Notes: generated by a model from the letters alone, not told the origin. A stretch of DNA of 64,000 bases from Candidatus Manganitrophaceae bacterium (GCA_016200325.1 JACQEZ010000019.1:310001-374000); one strand, 5' to 3'; positions 40,944 to 49,844 are shown, counted from the first letter of the stretch. Program-made: numbers and translations.

Positions 40944-43900
40944 TTAAATTCCAGTGGGCGTATCCGAATCTACCCGTTTACCTCCACGAACCGCTTCAAA
41001 AATTTCCTTCGCAAGAATTTGAAATGCAGAACCTTGGAACTCGTGGTCCGCCATATAGCGCGTGACGATCTTATCGTTCTCGACCATGCGCTCGATCATG
41101 AAGTCTTCAATCAACTTCCGAATACCGAGCTCGAACTTGTCGAGTGGATTAGCAAGGGCGGTCTGGATCACGTGCTCGTCTTTACAGGCTTTCTCCTTAA
41201 TCTGCTGAAAGAAAAGTCGATCCTCCTCGGTGAACTGCGTGCCGAAGCGTTCGTTCAAAACCTGAATGATCTCGGATAGCGGCGCTTTCTCGTCCTTTGC
41301 CTTGCCGGTTCCCACTTCCGTTGGACTTTTCACATACTGCGCGTCCCCTTCCTTCAATTCGATCGCTCCGGAGAAAACACGTTCAAGCCGATAATATTGC
41401 AGACCTACTTCCTCACCCACTCTCACGATTTGCTCGTCACGATTCAACGGCAGATGTGGAAGTAGGAACTTTCCATAGCTGTATAGCATCTCCAGTTCGG
41501 GATCGGTATACGGAATGATCTGGCTCAAGAAAGCGTATACCTTTACATACCCGCCCAGCTTCTCTCGGAATTCTCTCCGCTTCTCTTCGTCAGTAATCGC
41601 TTTGAAGCGGTCCACTGCAGGTTGAAGGTGGCGCTGCATCCGGGCATGATCGGAGGGCGTCTGGCGCTCGGCGGGCTTATAGAAGATTTGCGCAAAGGCT
41701 TCGACCTCGCTCCAGTGATAGACCTGAGCCTGATCGAGTTCGTGCTTCAGCGTCTCCAGCTTGGATGGATCGGATGGCTCCTGAAGACCGGTCTTATCAT
41801 AATACGGTTTAAACGCTCGATAAATATTCTCCGCATCATTGACGAAATCGAGAACGAACGGAACGTCCTTTCCCGGAATCATCCGGTTCAAGCGAGAGAG
41901 CGTCTGCACCGCCTGAACACCGTCGAGCCGCTTATCAACATACATCGTGTGGAGCAGTGGCTGGTCAAAGCCGGTTTGATATTTATTTGCGACCAATAAG
42001 ATCTGATAGTCAGGAGAATCGAAGCGTTCGGGAAGTTGTGATTCACTGATCGGTTTACCCGTCACCAGGTCTATATTCATCCCAGGCTCGGTGTATTCTT
42101 GCTCCGTGTCCGGATCTTTGACGGTTCCGCTGAAGGCGACAAGTGGACGGATATCAGTGTACCCATGCTCCGCAATGTATTGATCGAAAGCGAGTTTGTA
42201 CCGCACAGCGTGCAGCCGCGAAGAGGTGACCACCATTGCCTTGGCACGCCCACCGAGCCGGTGCTTTACGCTCCAGCGAAAATGCTCCACCATCACTTCG
42301 GTCTTCTGCTCAATACTGTAAGGATGAATGCTCATGAATTTAGCAAGCGCCCGCACTGTTTTTTTCTTCGGGAGCTTTGGGTCCTCTTCGGCTGCTTTCA
42401 GCAATCGATAATACGTTTTGTACGTTGTATAGTTTGTCAGGACATCGAGGATGAAGCCTTCTTCAATCGCTTGCCGCATACTGTAGATATGAAACGCTTC
42501 CGGTTTGCCGCTCGCGCCGACGCGGCCGAACAGCTCGATCGTTTTCCCCTTCGGCGTTGCAGTGAAGGCAAAGAAACTAAGATTCTGTTGAGGTCCGCGG
42601 GACTGCATCACCTGGTTTAGCCGGTCTCCCCAATCCGCTTCCTCCTCATCGCTTTCTGTCGCAGCGCCGAGAATTGCCTTCAGCTCCCGCGCTGTCTCGC
42701 CGGTCTGGCTCGAATGGGCTTCATCTACAATCACCGCGTATTTTCTTGCTGCGATCGCCGCTTCCCACGCCTTGGCTTGCTGCTTCTCTTCTTCCGTCGC
42801 CTTCTCTCGACTCTCCGCGCCCGCGACATGGAGCAGGCCACGCAGGACGAAGGGGAACTTTTGCAATGTGGTGATCACAATCTTGGTTCCATCGACCAGG
42901 GCCGCCGCTAGCTGTTTCGAATCTTCATCAATCGCCTTCACGACCCCTTGGGCATGCTCGATCTGATAAATCGCGTCTTGAAGCTGCTGGTCCAGTATGC
43001 GGCGATCGGTGATCACGATGACGCAGTCGAATACTTTCTGGTCTTGCTGATTGTGAAGGCTCGCCAGCCGGTGCGACAGCCACGAAATGCTGTTCGTCTT
43101 CCCGCTCCCCGCGGAGTGTTGGATCAGATAGTATTGGCCGGGTCCCTCTTGCCGCGTCTCCGACACAACTTTCCGAACGGCGTCAAGCTGGTGATAACGG
43201 GGAAAGATCAGTGTCTCGCGGGTGATCCGCCGCTTGCCTCCTTGACCGTCATCCACTTTCTCTTCTTTCTTTTCGAGAAACATGAAGTGGCCGAGGATAT
43301 CGAGGAAGCTGTCGAACGGCAAGACTTCCTCCCAGAAGTAACCTGTTCGATAGCCGGAAGGGTGCTGCGGGTTGCCGGCACCGCACTGGACTTCACCGGG
43401 ATGGCTGCCTCTGTTAAAGGGCAAGAAGTGAGTCGCTTCCCCTCGCAGGCAGGTCGTCATATGAACTTCGTCGGGGTCGGCGGCGAAATGAACCAACGCC
43501 CTCGACTTGAACTGGAACAGCGGCGCGCGGGGGTCGCGATCTTCTCGATACTGCTTGACCGCATGGCGCCAGTTCTGGCCGGTGCCGGGATTCTTCAACT
43601 CGCAGGTGGCCGCAGGCAGACCGTTCACCGCAAAGAGCAGATCGATTGTGTCATTTTTCCCGGGATGGCAGGGCACCTGCCGGGTCACCGTCAGGCGGTT
43701 CTTTTCGAAGAGCGCCAACGTTTCATAGTTCAATCCGTGGGCGGGTTTGAAGTAGGCGAGGCGGAAGGTCTTTCCGTAGAACTTGAACCCGTGGCGTAGA
43801 ATATGGAGCGTTCCTTTAAGGTCGAGTTCTTTGACGAGGGTTGAGATAAGAATCGGCTCCAGCCCTTCGCCGTGCAGGCCTTTCATTTCGGCCCAGAGCT

Positions 43901-44054
43901 TCGGCTGGGTCTCTTGAAGGAAGGCGAACACCTGCGCCGGGAAGAGCGCCCGCTCCCCGTCCCATTCTATTTTCGCTCCGGCTGTCCAACCGGCGCGGAC
44001 CAGGAGGGTTTCTCCCACATAGGCTTCAAAGGCCCGTTCGGTGGTTTGCGACAT
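40944..44054 (-). CDS. hsdR: Type I restriction enzyme R subunit HsdR
   Basis: About 1036 residues from MSQTTERAFEAYVGETLLVR. The N-terminal nuclease domain contains DLLFAVNGLPAATCELKNPG (D...ELK). Helicase motifs follow: HSAGSGKTNSISWLSHRLA (Walker A), IVDEAHSSQTG (DEAH), FFAFTATPKGKT (motif III) and a second RecA domain with VANKYQTGFDQPLLHTMYVD and LSRLNRM. It translocates and cuts DNA when assembled with M and S subunits. Its start lies 4 nt after the stop of the PIN-domain gene. Alternative start 44114 is less likely. Confidence 0.93.
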   Translation of the reverse strand: MSQTTERAFEAYVGETLLVRAGWTAGAKIEWDGERALFPAQVFAFLQETQPKLWAEMKGLHGEGLEPILISTLVKELDLKGTLHILRHGFKFYGKTFRLAYFKPAHGLNYETLALFEKNRLTVTRQVPCHPGKNDTIDLLFAVNGLPAATCELKNPGTGQNWRHAVKQYREDRDPRAPLFQFKSRALVHFAADPDEVHMTTCLRGEATHFLPFNRGSHPGEVQCGAGNPQHPSGYRTGYFWEEVLPFDSFLDILGHFMFLEKKEEKVDDGQGGKRRITRETLIFPRYHQLDAVRKVVSETRQEGPGQYYLIQHSAGSGKTNSISWLSHRLASLHNQQDQKVFDCVIVITDRRILDQQLQDAIYQIEHAQGVVKAIDEDSKQLAAALVDGTKIVITTLQKFPFVLRGLLHVAGAESREKATEEEKQQAKAWEAAIAARKYAVIVDEAHSSQTGETARELKAILGAATESDEEEADWGDRLNQVMQSRGPQQNLSFFAFTATPKGKTIELFGRVGASGKPEAFHIYSMRQAIEEGFILDVLTNYTTYKTYYRLLKAAEEDPKLPKKKTVRALAKFMSIHPYSIEQKTEVMVEHFRWSVKHRLGGRAKAMVVTSSRLHAVRYKLAFDQYIAEHGYTDIRPLVAFSGTVKDPDTEQEYTEPGMNIDLVTGKPISESQLPERFDSPDYQILLVANKYQTGFDQPLLHTMYVDKRLDGVQAVQTLSRLNRMIPGKDVPFVLDFVNDAENIYRAFKPYYDKTGLQEPSDPSKLETLKHELDQAQVYHWSEVEAFAQIFYKPAERQTPSDHARMQRHLQPAVDRFKAITDEEKRREFREKLGGYVKVYAFLSQIIPYTDPELEMLYSYGKFLLPHLPLNRDEQIVRVGEEVGLQYYRLERVFSGAIELKEGDAQYVKSPTEVGTGKAKDEKAPLSEIIQVLNERFGTQFTEEDRLFFQQIKEKACKDEHVIQTALANPLDKFELGIRKLIEDFMIERMVENDKIVTRYMADHEFQGSAFQILAKEIFEAVRGGKRVDSDTPTGI

Positions 44055-44058
44055 GCCG

Positions 44059-44556
44059 TCACGCCCCTTTTGCGCCGAGGACAAATCGCGCCCGTTCTCT
44101 ACGCAGCATTTCATAAGGTGTCATGCACTTGATACTCAAGCCGATACAGACGTTCGGGATTTTGACCTTACGCACGGTTTCCGCGGCGACTTCATGCGTG
44201 ACCACGGTATGTTCGTGCGCGAGCGCTTGGGCGACAAGATAGTAGTCGGCGAGCTGTAAGAATGCATTGACCGCGGCGGCGCTGTATCCTTGGCCGGTGA
44301 CCCAGGTGCTCACCCTGTTCAGAGCGGGCAACATCTCCGCGTCGGGCGGCCTGAAAAAACCGGCCCCGCGCGCGGTCGTCCATTTCGCAAGGCCATCGTT
44401 CCCGGCGAGGAGCTCGTCGCCCACGCGCTCGATGCTGAAGACATTTCCCGCCGCATTTTCGGCGGCCAGCCAATCCCAAAACGCAGGGCAGAAGTCGAAT
44501 CCGTAGTGCAGATTTTTTGCTTGGATAAAGATGTTGGCGTCAAGGAGGTATCCCAT
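44059..44556 (-). CDS. DUF4411 PIN-domain toxin
   Basis: A 165-residue PIN-like protein: MGYLLDANIFIQAKNLHYGF (first catalytic Asp in LLDAN), FDFCPAFWDWLAAENAAG, VFSIERVGDELL and a late THEVAAE stretch. PIN ribonucleases typically cut tRNA or mRNA. The start codon overlaps the upstream immA stop (TGATG), which makes these a coupled pair. Such DUF4411-ImmA/HTH pairs are known as toxin-antitoxin-like modules. Here the pair sits between hsdS and hsdR. Confidence 0.85.
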   Translation of the reverse strand: MGYLLDANIFIQAKNLHYGFDFCPAFWDWLAAENAAGNVFSIERVGDELLAGNDGLAKWTTARGAGFFRPPDAEMLPALNRVSTWVTGQGYSAAAVNAFLQLADYYLVAQALAHEHTVVTHEVAAETVRKVKIPNVCIGLSIKCMTPYEMLRRERARFVLGAKGA

Positions 44557-45728
44557 CAGATGCGGAACCTCAGGCTTCGGCCCAACTCGTGGAAGGTTTC
44601 GATCTTCGAGATTCCGAGCAGGCGGAACGCGTCACGATAGAGGGTTTGGCCTTCCAGCGTGCTCTCGACCAGGGCACGCGCGAAACGTTTGCTGACACGC
44701 GCCGCCTGCGTGAGGTAGAAGTCTCCGCCGCTTCCCGCCGGCCGCGCAAGCAGCCGCTCCAACTCTGCGGCATATGCCTGATGAAATTCCGCTCGCGAGA
44801 ACCCTCCCGCGTCGAAGATCCGGCGGATGATGACGAGCGTGCTGACCTTGAAACGCCGCGCGAGCCGGCTGATTTCCAGCGCCGGATCTTCGTCCGCTCG
44901 AAACTCATCCCGCATCATTTGCAACGGCACCAGCAATTCCGCAGCGACCTGATTGCTCCATCTTTCCACAGCGTACCCGGCGGCTGGCACGTTTCGCGGA
45001 CTATCTATCACCTCCGCGGGATCGGAATTCGAGAGGGCGGACTCCCCAAGCCATAGGTGGGCCAGCTCATGGGCGAGGGTGAACATCTGCCCCGCCTTGG
45101 TGTCCCCGCCATTGATAAACACCAACGGCGCCAGAGCATCGGCCATTGCAAATCCGCGAAACTCGTTCGGATCGAGCCGTCGGGTGTTGTTATTCAGCAC
45201 AACGCCGCTGCACATGACCAGCGCGCCCAATGCGTCCGCCTGCGCGATGAAGTGACGCAGCGCTTCGGTCCACGTTGGGCAATCGCGGCGCGCGTCGAGA
45301 TCGAACCGGAGCGCCTGCCGCATCTGCTCGGCCGTCTCTTCCACCGGGCTGTCGAGACGAACGGAGCCGACGAACCGGCGTGGCTCGATGCCGGCGAATC
45401 CTGCATACTCGCGATACCACGCCTGCCGCTGCTGGCAGAGATAGATCATCTCCAGGAGGTTGGGGCTGGGCCGCGCAATTGATTCATTATTGATGGTGCG
45501 GAAATCGGGGATCGGGATTTCCTCAACGGGAGGTTCGGGGAGAAACAAGAACCCAATCGGCGTGTAAGTCGCCTTGGCAAACTTCTCCAACTGTTTGAGG
45601 GTCGGCTTAGCCTCTTCGACTTCCCAGAGATCAAGCTTGGGGAACCGGCCCATCAGCTCATCGAGGCTGAACCCCGCGCGCTCGCGCGCCCAGCGGAGCA
45701 ATTCCGGTTTGACATCCACTCGCATCAT
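44556..45728 (-). CDS. HTH-ImmA/IrrE protein, putative antitoxin of the PIN toxin
   Basis: A 390-residue protein. The N-terminal HTH-like part (LLRWARERAGFSLDELMGRF, PKLDLWEVEEAKPTLKQLEK) is followed by a middle domain and the zinc metallopeptidase motif HELAH in FTLAHELAHLWLGESALS (about residue 220). ERWSNQVAAELLVP supplies the third ligand region. Family members combine DNA binding and proteolysis and partner PIN toxins of the DUF4411 type. It follows the hsdS remnant by 26 bp and is cotranscribed with hsdM-hsdS-PIN-hsdR. Confidence 0.87.
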   Translation of the reverse strand: MMRVDVKPELLRWARERAGFSLDELMGRFPKLDLWEVEEAKPTLKQLEKFAKATYTPIGFLFLPEPPVEEIPIPDFRTINNESIARPSPNLLEMIYLCQQRQAWYREYAGFAGIEPRRFVGSVRLDSPVEETAEQMRQALRFDLDARRDCPTWTEALRHFIAQADALGALVMCSGVVLNNNTRRLDPNEFRGFAMADALAPLVFINGGDTKAGQMFTLAHELAHLWLGESALSNSDPAEVIDSPRNVPAAGYAVERWSNQVAAELLVPLQMMRDEFRADEDPALEISRLARRFKVSTLVIIRRIFDAGGFSRAEFHQAYAAELERLLARPAGSGGDFYLTQAARVSKRFARALVESTLEGQTLYRDAFRLLGISKIETFHELGRSLRFRI

Positions 45729-45754
45729 GTCTGTACTCTAGCGATCGCGCCGAC

Positions 45755-46504
45755 TTACGTCAAGGCGCTGCTTGCCGAAGCGGCCTTTCGGACATCGATC
45801 TTTCCCGTCACGGCGGCCGTGATCAGGGCGGTACGGTATTCCTGTAGGAGTTTGAGCAGAGAAGCAAATAGCCCATCTGTCTCGTCATTCATTACCTTGC
45901 GTTTCATCCCGGCAAGTCCATCTAGTTTGGCCATCTGTCTATCCAGAAACTCCGAGATCGCTTGCTGTTCCTTAATAGGAGGAATTGGTATCCACGCATC
46001 ACCAATTGCGCTCTTCGGCAGACCATAGCGCGTCACACCACTTGCTGAGATCTGGAACTGTTGGTTGATAGCGCAAGACTGGAAAGCACGCAGTAAATAA
46101 CGACCCAAGAGTATTGTCGCATGTGGTCGCACAATGGCAAGATGATAGCCACATACCAGGTCGGGGGCAGACTCCTCTACAAGTGCGGGGACTGCGATAT
46201 CGTTCCACTCCTCTGAATCCTTCGTGATGACGACATCCCCAACACGAAGCCCAAACCGGCGAATTTCCTCCGGGGTCGCAGTCGTCTCCATAAGACCCAT
46301 GTTAGGGCGAATGAATTCGTTATAGTAGACATCAGTGTAATTACAGAGTTGAACAGGTAGTTCATCCTCCGACGGCACTTTGTCCACACTACTAACCCAG
46401 TAGTTGGCAGATGTCTTGAGCCTCTTCACCTCCCAATGCTAAGGCACGTTGCCTAGCCATTCAATTCCACTCGATTTGTATTTTGGGTAGGTCGCGTGTC
46501 TCAT
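45755..46504 (-). pseudogene. hsdS: Half-size HsdS specificity subunit with an in-frame stop
   Basis: The frame starts with ATG 46504 overlapping the hsdM stop (ATGA) and reads MRHATYPKYKSSGIEWLGNV then P, the standard HsdS opening. TAG occupies codon 22 (46439-46441). HWEVKRLKT follows in the same frame and continues to the end. The rest has one target-recognition domain (about residues 30-165), the central IPIPPIKEQQAISEFLDRQM helix and the typical end EYRTALITAAVTGKIDV. Normal HsdS has two recognition domains and over 400 residues; here there are 249 codons. A GTG at 46429 might restart translation without the conserved N-terminus. Confidence 0.75.
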
Positions 46505-48600
46505 TTCGTCACATCCTTGAGTAAGTCCAGGATCTCATCTTCCAATGTCTTAATCTCCGACTCGATCTGTCCCAATGGCCGCGGCGGTTCATATCGGTAG
46601 AAGTGACGGTTGAGCGGAATCTCATAGCCAACTTTGGTCTTGCTGTGATCGATCCAGGCATCCGGGACATGCGGCAGCACCTCGCGCTTGAAGTACGCCT
46701 CGATGTTCTCCTTCAGGGGCACGCTTTCGGTATCTCGCAGTTCGGGATCTGGCTCCGGTTTGCCGTCACGGCCGCGGCAGATCTCGGCGGTTTCGTCCCG
46801 CTCACTAAGAGCGCTCAGCACCGCCTTCAGTTCCGGGGAGGCGAGGCGCACATTCTGTTCTCGTTCCATCTCATGGAGTTCGGTCAGGAAGGCGTTGCGA
46901 TCTTTGTAAAGCTTCTGGCCATTGGCCTTACCAAACGCGCGGAGTAGCGCGAGGATTGTTTCTTGCCGGTCCTTCCCGGCCGCGATCTCCTGGAGCCTGA
47001 TCTTTTCATTCTTCTTATTGCTGGCGGCGAGATTCTTGAACCCGCCCTCCTCCGCGATCCGCGCGATCCGTTCCTCCGTGGTCTGGAAGTTGAGCCGCAA
47101 TGGACGCTCGACGGTGATTTTGTGGAACCCGAAATCAGCATTGTCGAAGATTTTGCTCACGACAAGCGTCTTCTGGAGCCCGTCAATGATGAACGCGCGG
47201 GTCTCGCCGTCGCGGAAATTTCCGAAGACCCGGGTAATCTCGCCGATCTGGTCGGGTTCGCCCTCCTCTTTGTCGCCGATCTTGTTGCGCTTGTTGCCGA
47301 GGCTTTTCCGCATCTTCACATAGAATTGGCGCGCGTCGATAAGCTGAATTTTCCCCTTGCGTTCTTTTTCTTTCCGATTCGTGAGCACCCAGATATAAGT
47401 GGAGATGCCGGTATTGTAGAAAAGCTGGTCGGGCAGCGCGACCACGGCCTCCAGCCAGTTATTCTCAATGATCCATTGGCGAATGTTGCTCTCGCCGCTT
47501 CCCGCATCGCCGGTAAAGAGCGGAGAGCCGTTAAAGACAATCCCGATTCGGCTGCCGCCTTCTTTGAGCGTCCGCATCTTGGAAAGCATATGCTGAAGGA
47601 ACAGAAGCGAGCCGTCATTGATCCGGGGCAGCCCCGCGCCGAAACGGCCTTCGTAGCCGAGGGTGCGGTGCTCGTTTTCGATAAATTGCGCCTGCTGTTT
47701 CCACTCAACGCCGAAGGGAGGATTCGCCAGCATGTAGTCAAAGGTGCGCTTCTTCCCCTCCTTGTCTCGATCAAAACCATCTTTGGCAAAGCTGTCACCA
47801 AGGACGATGTTGTCGGCGTCTTCCCCTTTGATCAGCATGTCCGACTTGCAGACAGCCCAGGCTTCGTCGTTCCAATCCTGGCCGAAAAGGTGCGGGTTGG
47901 CCTCCGAGTTGAGATCTCGGATATATTTCTCGGCCACGGAGAGCATACCGCCCGTTCCACAGGCAGGATCGAAGATGGTCTTCACCACGTGACTGCGGCG
48001 AAGATCTTTCTCCGGTGAGAGAAGCAGGTTGACCATCAGCTTGATCACCTCGCGCGGGGTGAAGTGCTCCCCCGCTTCCTCGTTCGCCTGTTCCGCGCCG
48101 ATCCGGATGAGTTCTTCAAAGACATAGCCCATCTGAACGTTGTCCACTCGCTCAGGGGAAAGATCGACTCTCGCGAACGCCTTGATCACTTCATAGAGCA
48201 GATTCTTTTCAGCCATGCGGGCAATCTGCTGATCGAACGCAAAGCGATCCATGATATCGCGAACGTTTTTGGAAAACTTATTGATATAGCTATTGAGATT
48301 AGGGGCAAGCTGATTGAAGTCGTCAAGAAGTGTGGAGAAATCGAGCTTGGATAAATTATAGAACGGGCGGCCTGTCGTCTTCTGAAGCAGGCTTCGGACG
48401 ACGTTCTCCGGTTTTGTTTTGATCGCGGCGTGCTTCTTCAGCACCTCTGCCTTCGTCGGAGCAAGCAGACAATCGAAGCGGCGGAGGACAGTGAGCGGCA
48501 GAATAACCTTGCGGTACTCGTTCCGTTTGTAAGGACCACGGAGCAGGTTGCAAATGCTCCAAATAAAATTGGCAAGCTGGGAATGGGTCTCAGGGCTCAT
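46501..48600 (-). CDS. hsdM: Type I DNA methyltransferase subunit HsdM
   Basis: A 699-residue N6-adenine methyltransferase. The helical N-terminal domain (FIWSICNLLRGPYKRNEYRK) precedes motif I (FDPACGTGGMLSVAEKYI, about residue 215) and motif IV (LANPPFGVEWKQQAQF, about residue 300). EAGEHFTPREVIKLMVNLLL before motif I is typical. The long C-terminus ends with LKDVTK. It lies behind a copy of the promoter-bearing repeat at 48640-48709 and leads the operon. Confidence 0.93.
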   Translation of the reverse strand: MSPETHSQLANFIWSICNLLRGPYKRNEYRKVILPLTVLRRFDCLLAPTKAEVLKKHAAIKTKPENVVRSLLQKTTGRPFYNLSKLDFSTLLDDFNQLAPNLNSYINKFSKNVRDIMDRFAFDQQIARMAEKNLLYEVIKAFARVDLSPERVDNVQMGYVFEELIRIGAEQANEEAGEHFTPREVIKLMVNLLLSPEKDLRRSHVVKTIFDPACGTGGMLSVAEKYIRDLNSEANPHLFGQDWNDEAWAVCKSDMLIKGEDADNIVLGDSFAKDGFDRDKEGKKRTFDYMLANPPFGVEWKQQAQFIENEHRTLGYEGRFGAGLPRINDGSLLFLQHMLSKMRTLKEGGSRIGIVFNGSPLFTGDAGSGESNIRQWIIENNWLEAVVALPDQLFYNTGISTYIWVLTNRKEKERKGKIQLIDARQFYVKMRKSLGNKRNKIGDKEEGEPDQIGEITRVFGNFRDGETRAFIIDGLQKTLVVSKIFDNADFGFHKITVERPLRLNFQTTEERIARIAEEGGFKNLAASNKKNEKIRLQEIAAGKDRQETILALLRAFGKANGQKLYKDRNAFLTELHEMEREQNVRLASPELKAVLSALSERDETAEICRGRDGKPEPDPELRDTESVPLKENIEAYFKREVLPHVPDAWIDHSKTKVGYEIPLNRHFYRYEPPRPLGQIESEIKTLEDEILDLLKDVTK

Positions 48601-48639
48601 TGATGACTCCTAACAATACGACTGAATAAAAATGATGGA

Positions 48640-48709
48640 GCCCGCTCCTGGTATTTCTCTGGGGGATGAAACGAATGGCTTACTATATCAAATCGGAGAA
48701 AAAGATCAA
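48640..48709 (-). promoter_or_regulatory. Promoter-bearing repeat, copy 1 (upstream of hsdM)
   Basis: On the minus strand it contains TTGATC (48709-48704), a 16-bp spacer and TATAGT (48687-48682), followed by CATTCGTTTCATCCCCCAGA then GAAATACCAGGAGCG. About 85 percent identical by eye to copy 2 at 49684-49755. It lies about 40 bp before the hsdM start codon. Confidence 0.65.
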
Positions 48710-48764
48710 CCGGAAATGTACGGAGGCAATCGGTCAATTAGGAATGACGAATGAGCAATCGGAG

Positions 48765-49538
48765 TCAGGATCCATCCGTCAACTCACTCCGTAACGCATT
48801 GGAAAGTTGTTTCGGGCTCGGCAGCTTTCCTTTGAACTCGGCGGGGAGCCGCGGCTGAAGTTGATACTCCGCAACACCGATCGGGTTGGTCTTGGTTTTC
48901 AGGGCAAACTCCACTTCCAAATTGTCCTTCTCCGCGCAAAGGATGATCCCGATGGAGGGACGGTCGTCGGAGGCGCGCTCTTTTTCGTTGAGCAGGTTCA
49001 GATAAAAATCCATTTTGCCGGCATACTCCGGCTCAAACGGGCCCACCTTCAACTCCACCGCCACCAGCGCCTTGAGAAAGCGGTGATAAAAAAGAAGGTC
49101 GAGGAAATACTCCTTCTTCCCAAGCGTCAGGCGATGCTGGCGGCCGACAAAGCAGAATCCATAACCCAACTCCAGGATGAAATCCCGCAGTCGGTCGATC
49201 AATCGATCTTCCAGTTCCCGCTCTTTCACCACCCGGCCGAGGCCGAGGAATTCGAGATTATAGCTGCTCTTCAGCGCCTCCTCCGCCTGCTCGGCCAACT
49301 GCTCCGGCAGGGCGGCGGGGAAGTTGTGCGCCTTCCCCTCTTTGAGAGACCGCTCATACGCCCCGGCCTTGATTTGATTCAGCAAGACGTTGCGGCTCCA
49401 GCCGAACCGCGCCGTGGCGCGGAGGTAGTAAAAGCGGACAGCGGGTTTTTGGATCTTGTTGAGAATCAAAAGGTGGTGCCCCCATGGAATTTCTTCAACA
49501 GCCTTCCGTATCAATTCTACCCCTTGCCGCTCATCCAT
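48765..49538 (-). CDS. DUF1016 (YhcG-type) PD-(D/E)XK nuclease, N-terminally truncated
   Basis: A 257-residue protein containing the C-terminal nuclease half of YhcG-type proteins: EEIPWGHHLLILNKI, RFGWSRNVLLNQIKAGAYER, then YNLEFLGLG, FCFVGRQHRLTLGKKEYFLD and FLDLLFYHRFLKALVAVELK (catalytic D...ELK). The usual N-terminal DUF1016 domain of about 100-150 residues is missing. The frame remains open upstream (LYEAYSSPSIWQQAVAG...) but has no start codon and meets TGA near 49650. Copies of the promoter repeat flank it on both sides. It is probably a remnant; expression from ATG 49538 is possible. Confidence 0.75.
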   Translation of the reverse strand: MDERQGVELIRKAVEEIPWGHHLLILNKIQKPAVRFYYLRATARFGWSRNVLLNQIKAGAYERSLKEGKAHNFPAALPEQLAEQAEEALKSSYNLEFLGLGRVVKERELEDRLIDRLRDFILELGYGFCFVGRQHRLTLGKKEYFLDLLFYHRFLKALVAVELKVGPFEPEYAGKMDFYLNLLNEKERASDDRPSIGIILCAEKDNLEVEFALKTKTNPIGVAEYQLQPRLPAEFKGKLPSPKQLSNALRSELTDGS

Positions 49539-49541
49539 TTT

Positions 49542-49558
49542 GGCAACAAGTTGTTGCC
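49542..49558. repeat. 17-bp palindrome, first of a pair
   Basis: GGCAACAA-G-TTGTTGCC, perfect arms of 8 bp around a single central base. It lies 4 bp before the ATG of the DUF1016 fragment. A second, nearly identical palindrome is at 49593-49609. Confidence 0.85.
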
Positions 49559-49592
49559 GAGACTCCGATCCCGGCGAAGGGGTGGATAATCC

Positions 49593-49609
49593 GGCAACAG
49601 CCTGTTGCC
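49593..49609. repeat. 17-bp palindrome, second of a pair
   Basis: GGCAACAG-C-CTGTTGCC. It differs from the first palindrome only in the innermost positions. Centre-to-centre distance is 51 bp, about five helical turns, so both could face the same side of the DNA. Confidence 0.85.
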
Positions 49610-49644
49610 AAATTGAAGGAGAGGAATAGGCTTCGTAAAGATCT

Positions 49645-49680
49645 TGGGGTCAAGTCTTGAATTTTGAGATTCAAGAATAT
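49645..49680 (+). repeat. Right copy of the 30-bp motif bracketing the Mrr/hsd region
   Basis: Reads tggggtcaagtcttgaattt followed by tgagattcaagaatat. It resembles 39795-39830 in sequence and orientation. It also contains an 8-bp inverted repeat TCTTGAAT-TTTGAG-ATTCAAGA. Confidence 0.5.
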
Positions 49681-49683
49681 AGT

Positions 49684-49755
49684 GCCCGGCTCCTGGTATT
49701 TCTCTGGGGGATGAAACGAATGGCCTAATATAGATAATCGGAAGGAAAAGTTCAA
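49684..49755 (-). promoter_or_regulatory. Promoter-bearing repeat, copy 2 (upstream of the DUF1016 fragment)
   Basis: On the minus strand: TTGAAC (49755-49750), 17-bp spacer, TATATT (49732-49727), then CATTCGTTTCATCCCCCAGA and GAAATACCAGGAGCC. The 3' part is base-for-base that of copy 1 over more than 35 positions. Confidence 0.65.
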
Positions 49756-49844
49756 GAAAACAGATCGGCTTCAGGGTAATCCTAGACAAACAGAGTCAAA
49801 GTCTGCTGTCCCACTGACTCCCATTTCTGGCACAGCCTGTGCCG

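Noticed and set aside
41019-43799. Plus-strand frames opposite hsdR
   Set aside because: The minus strand has helicase and nuclease motifs in order. The plus-strand frames are antisense shadows with no ribosome sites.
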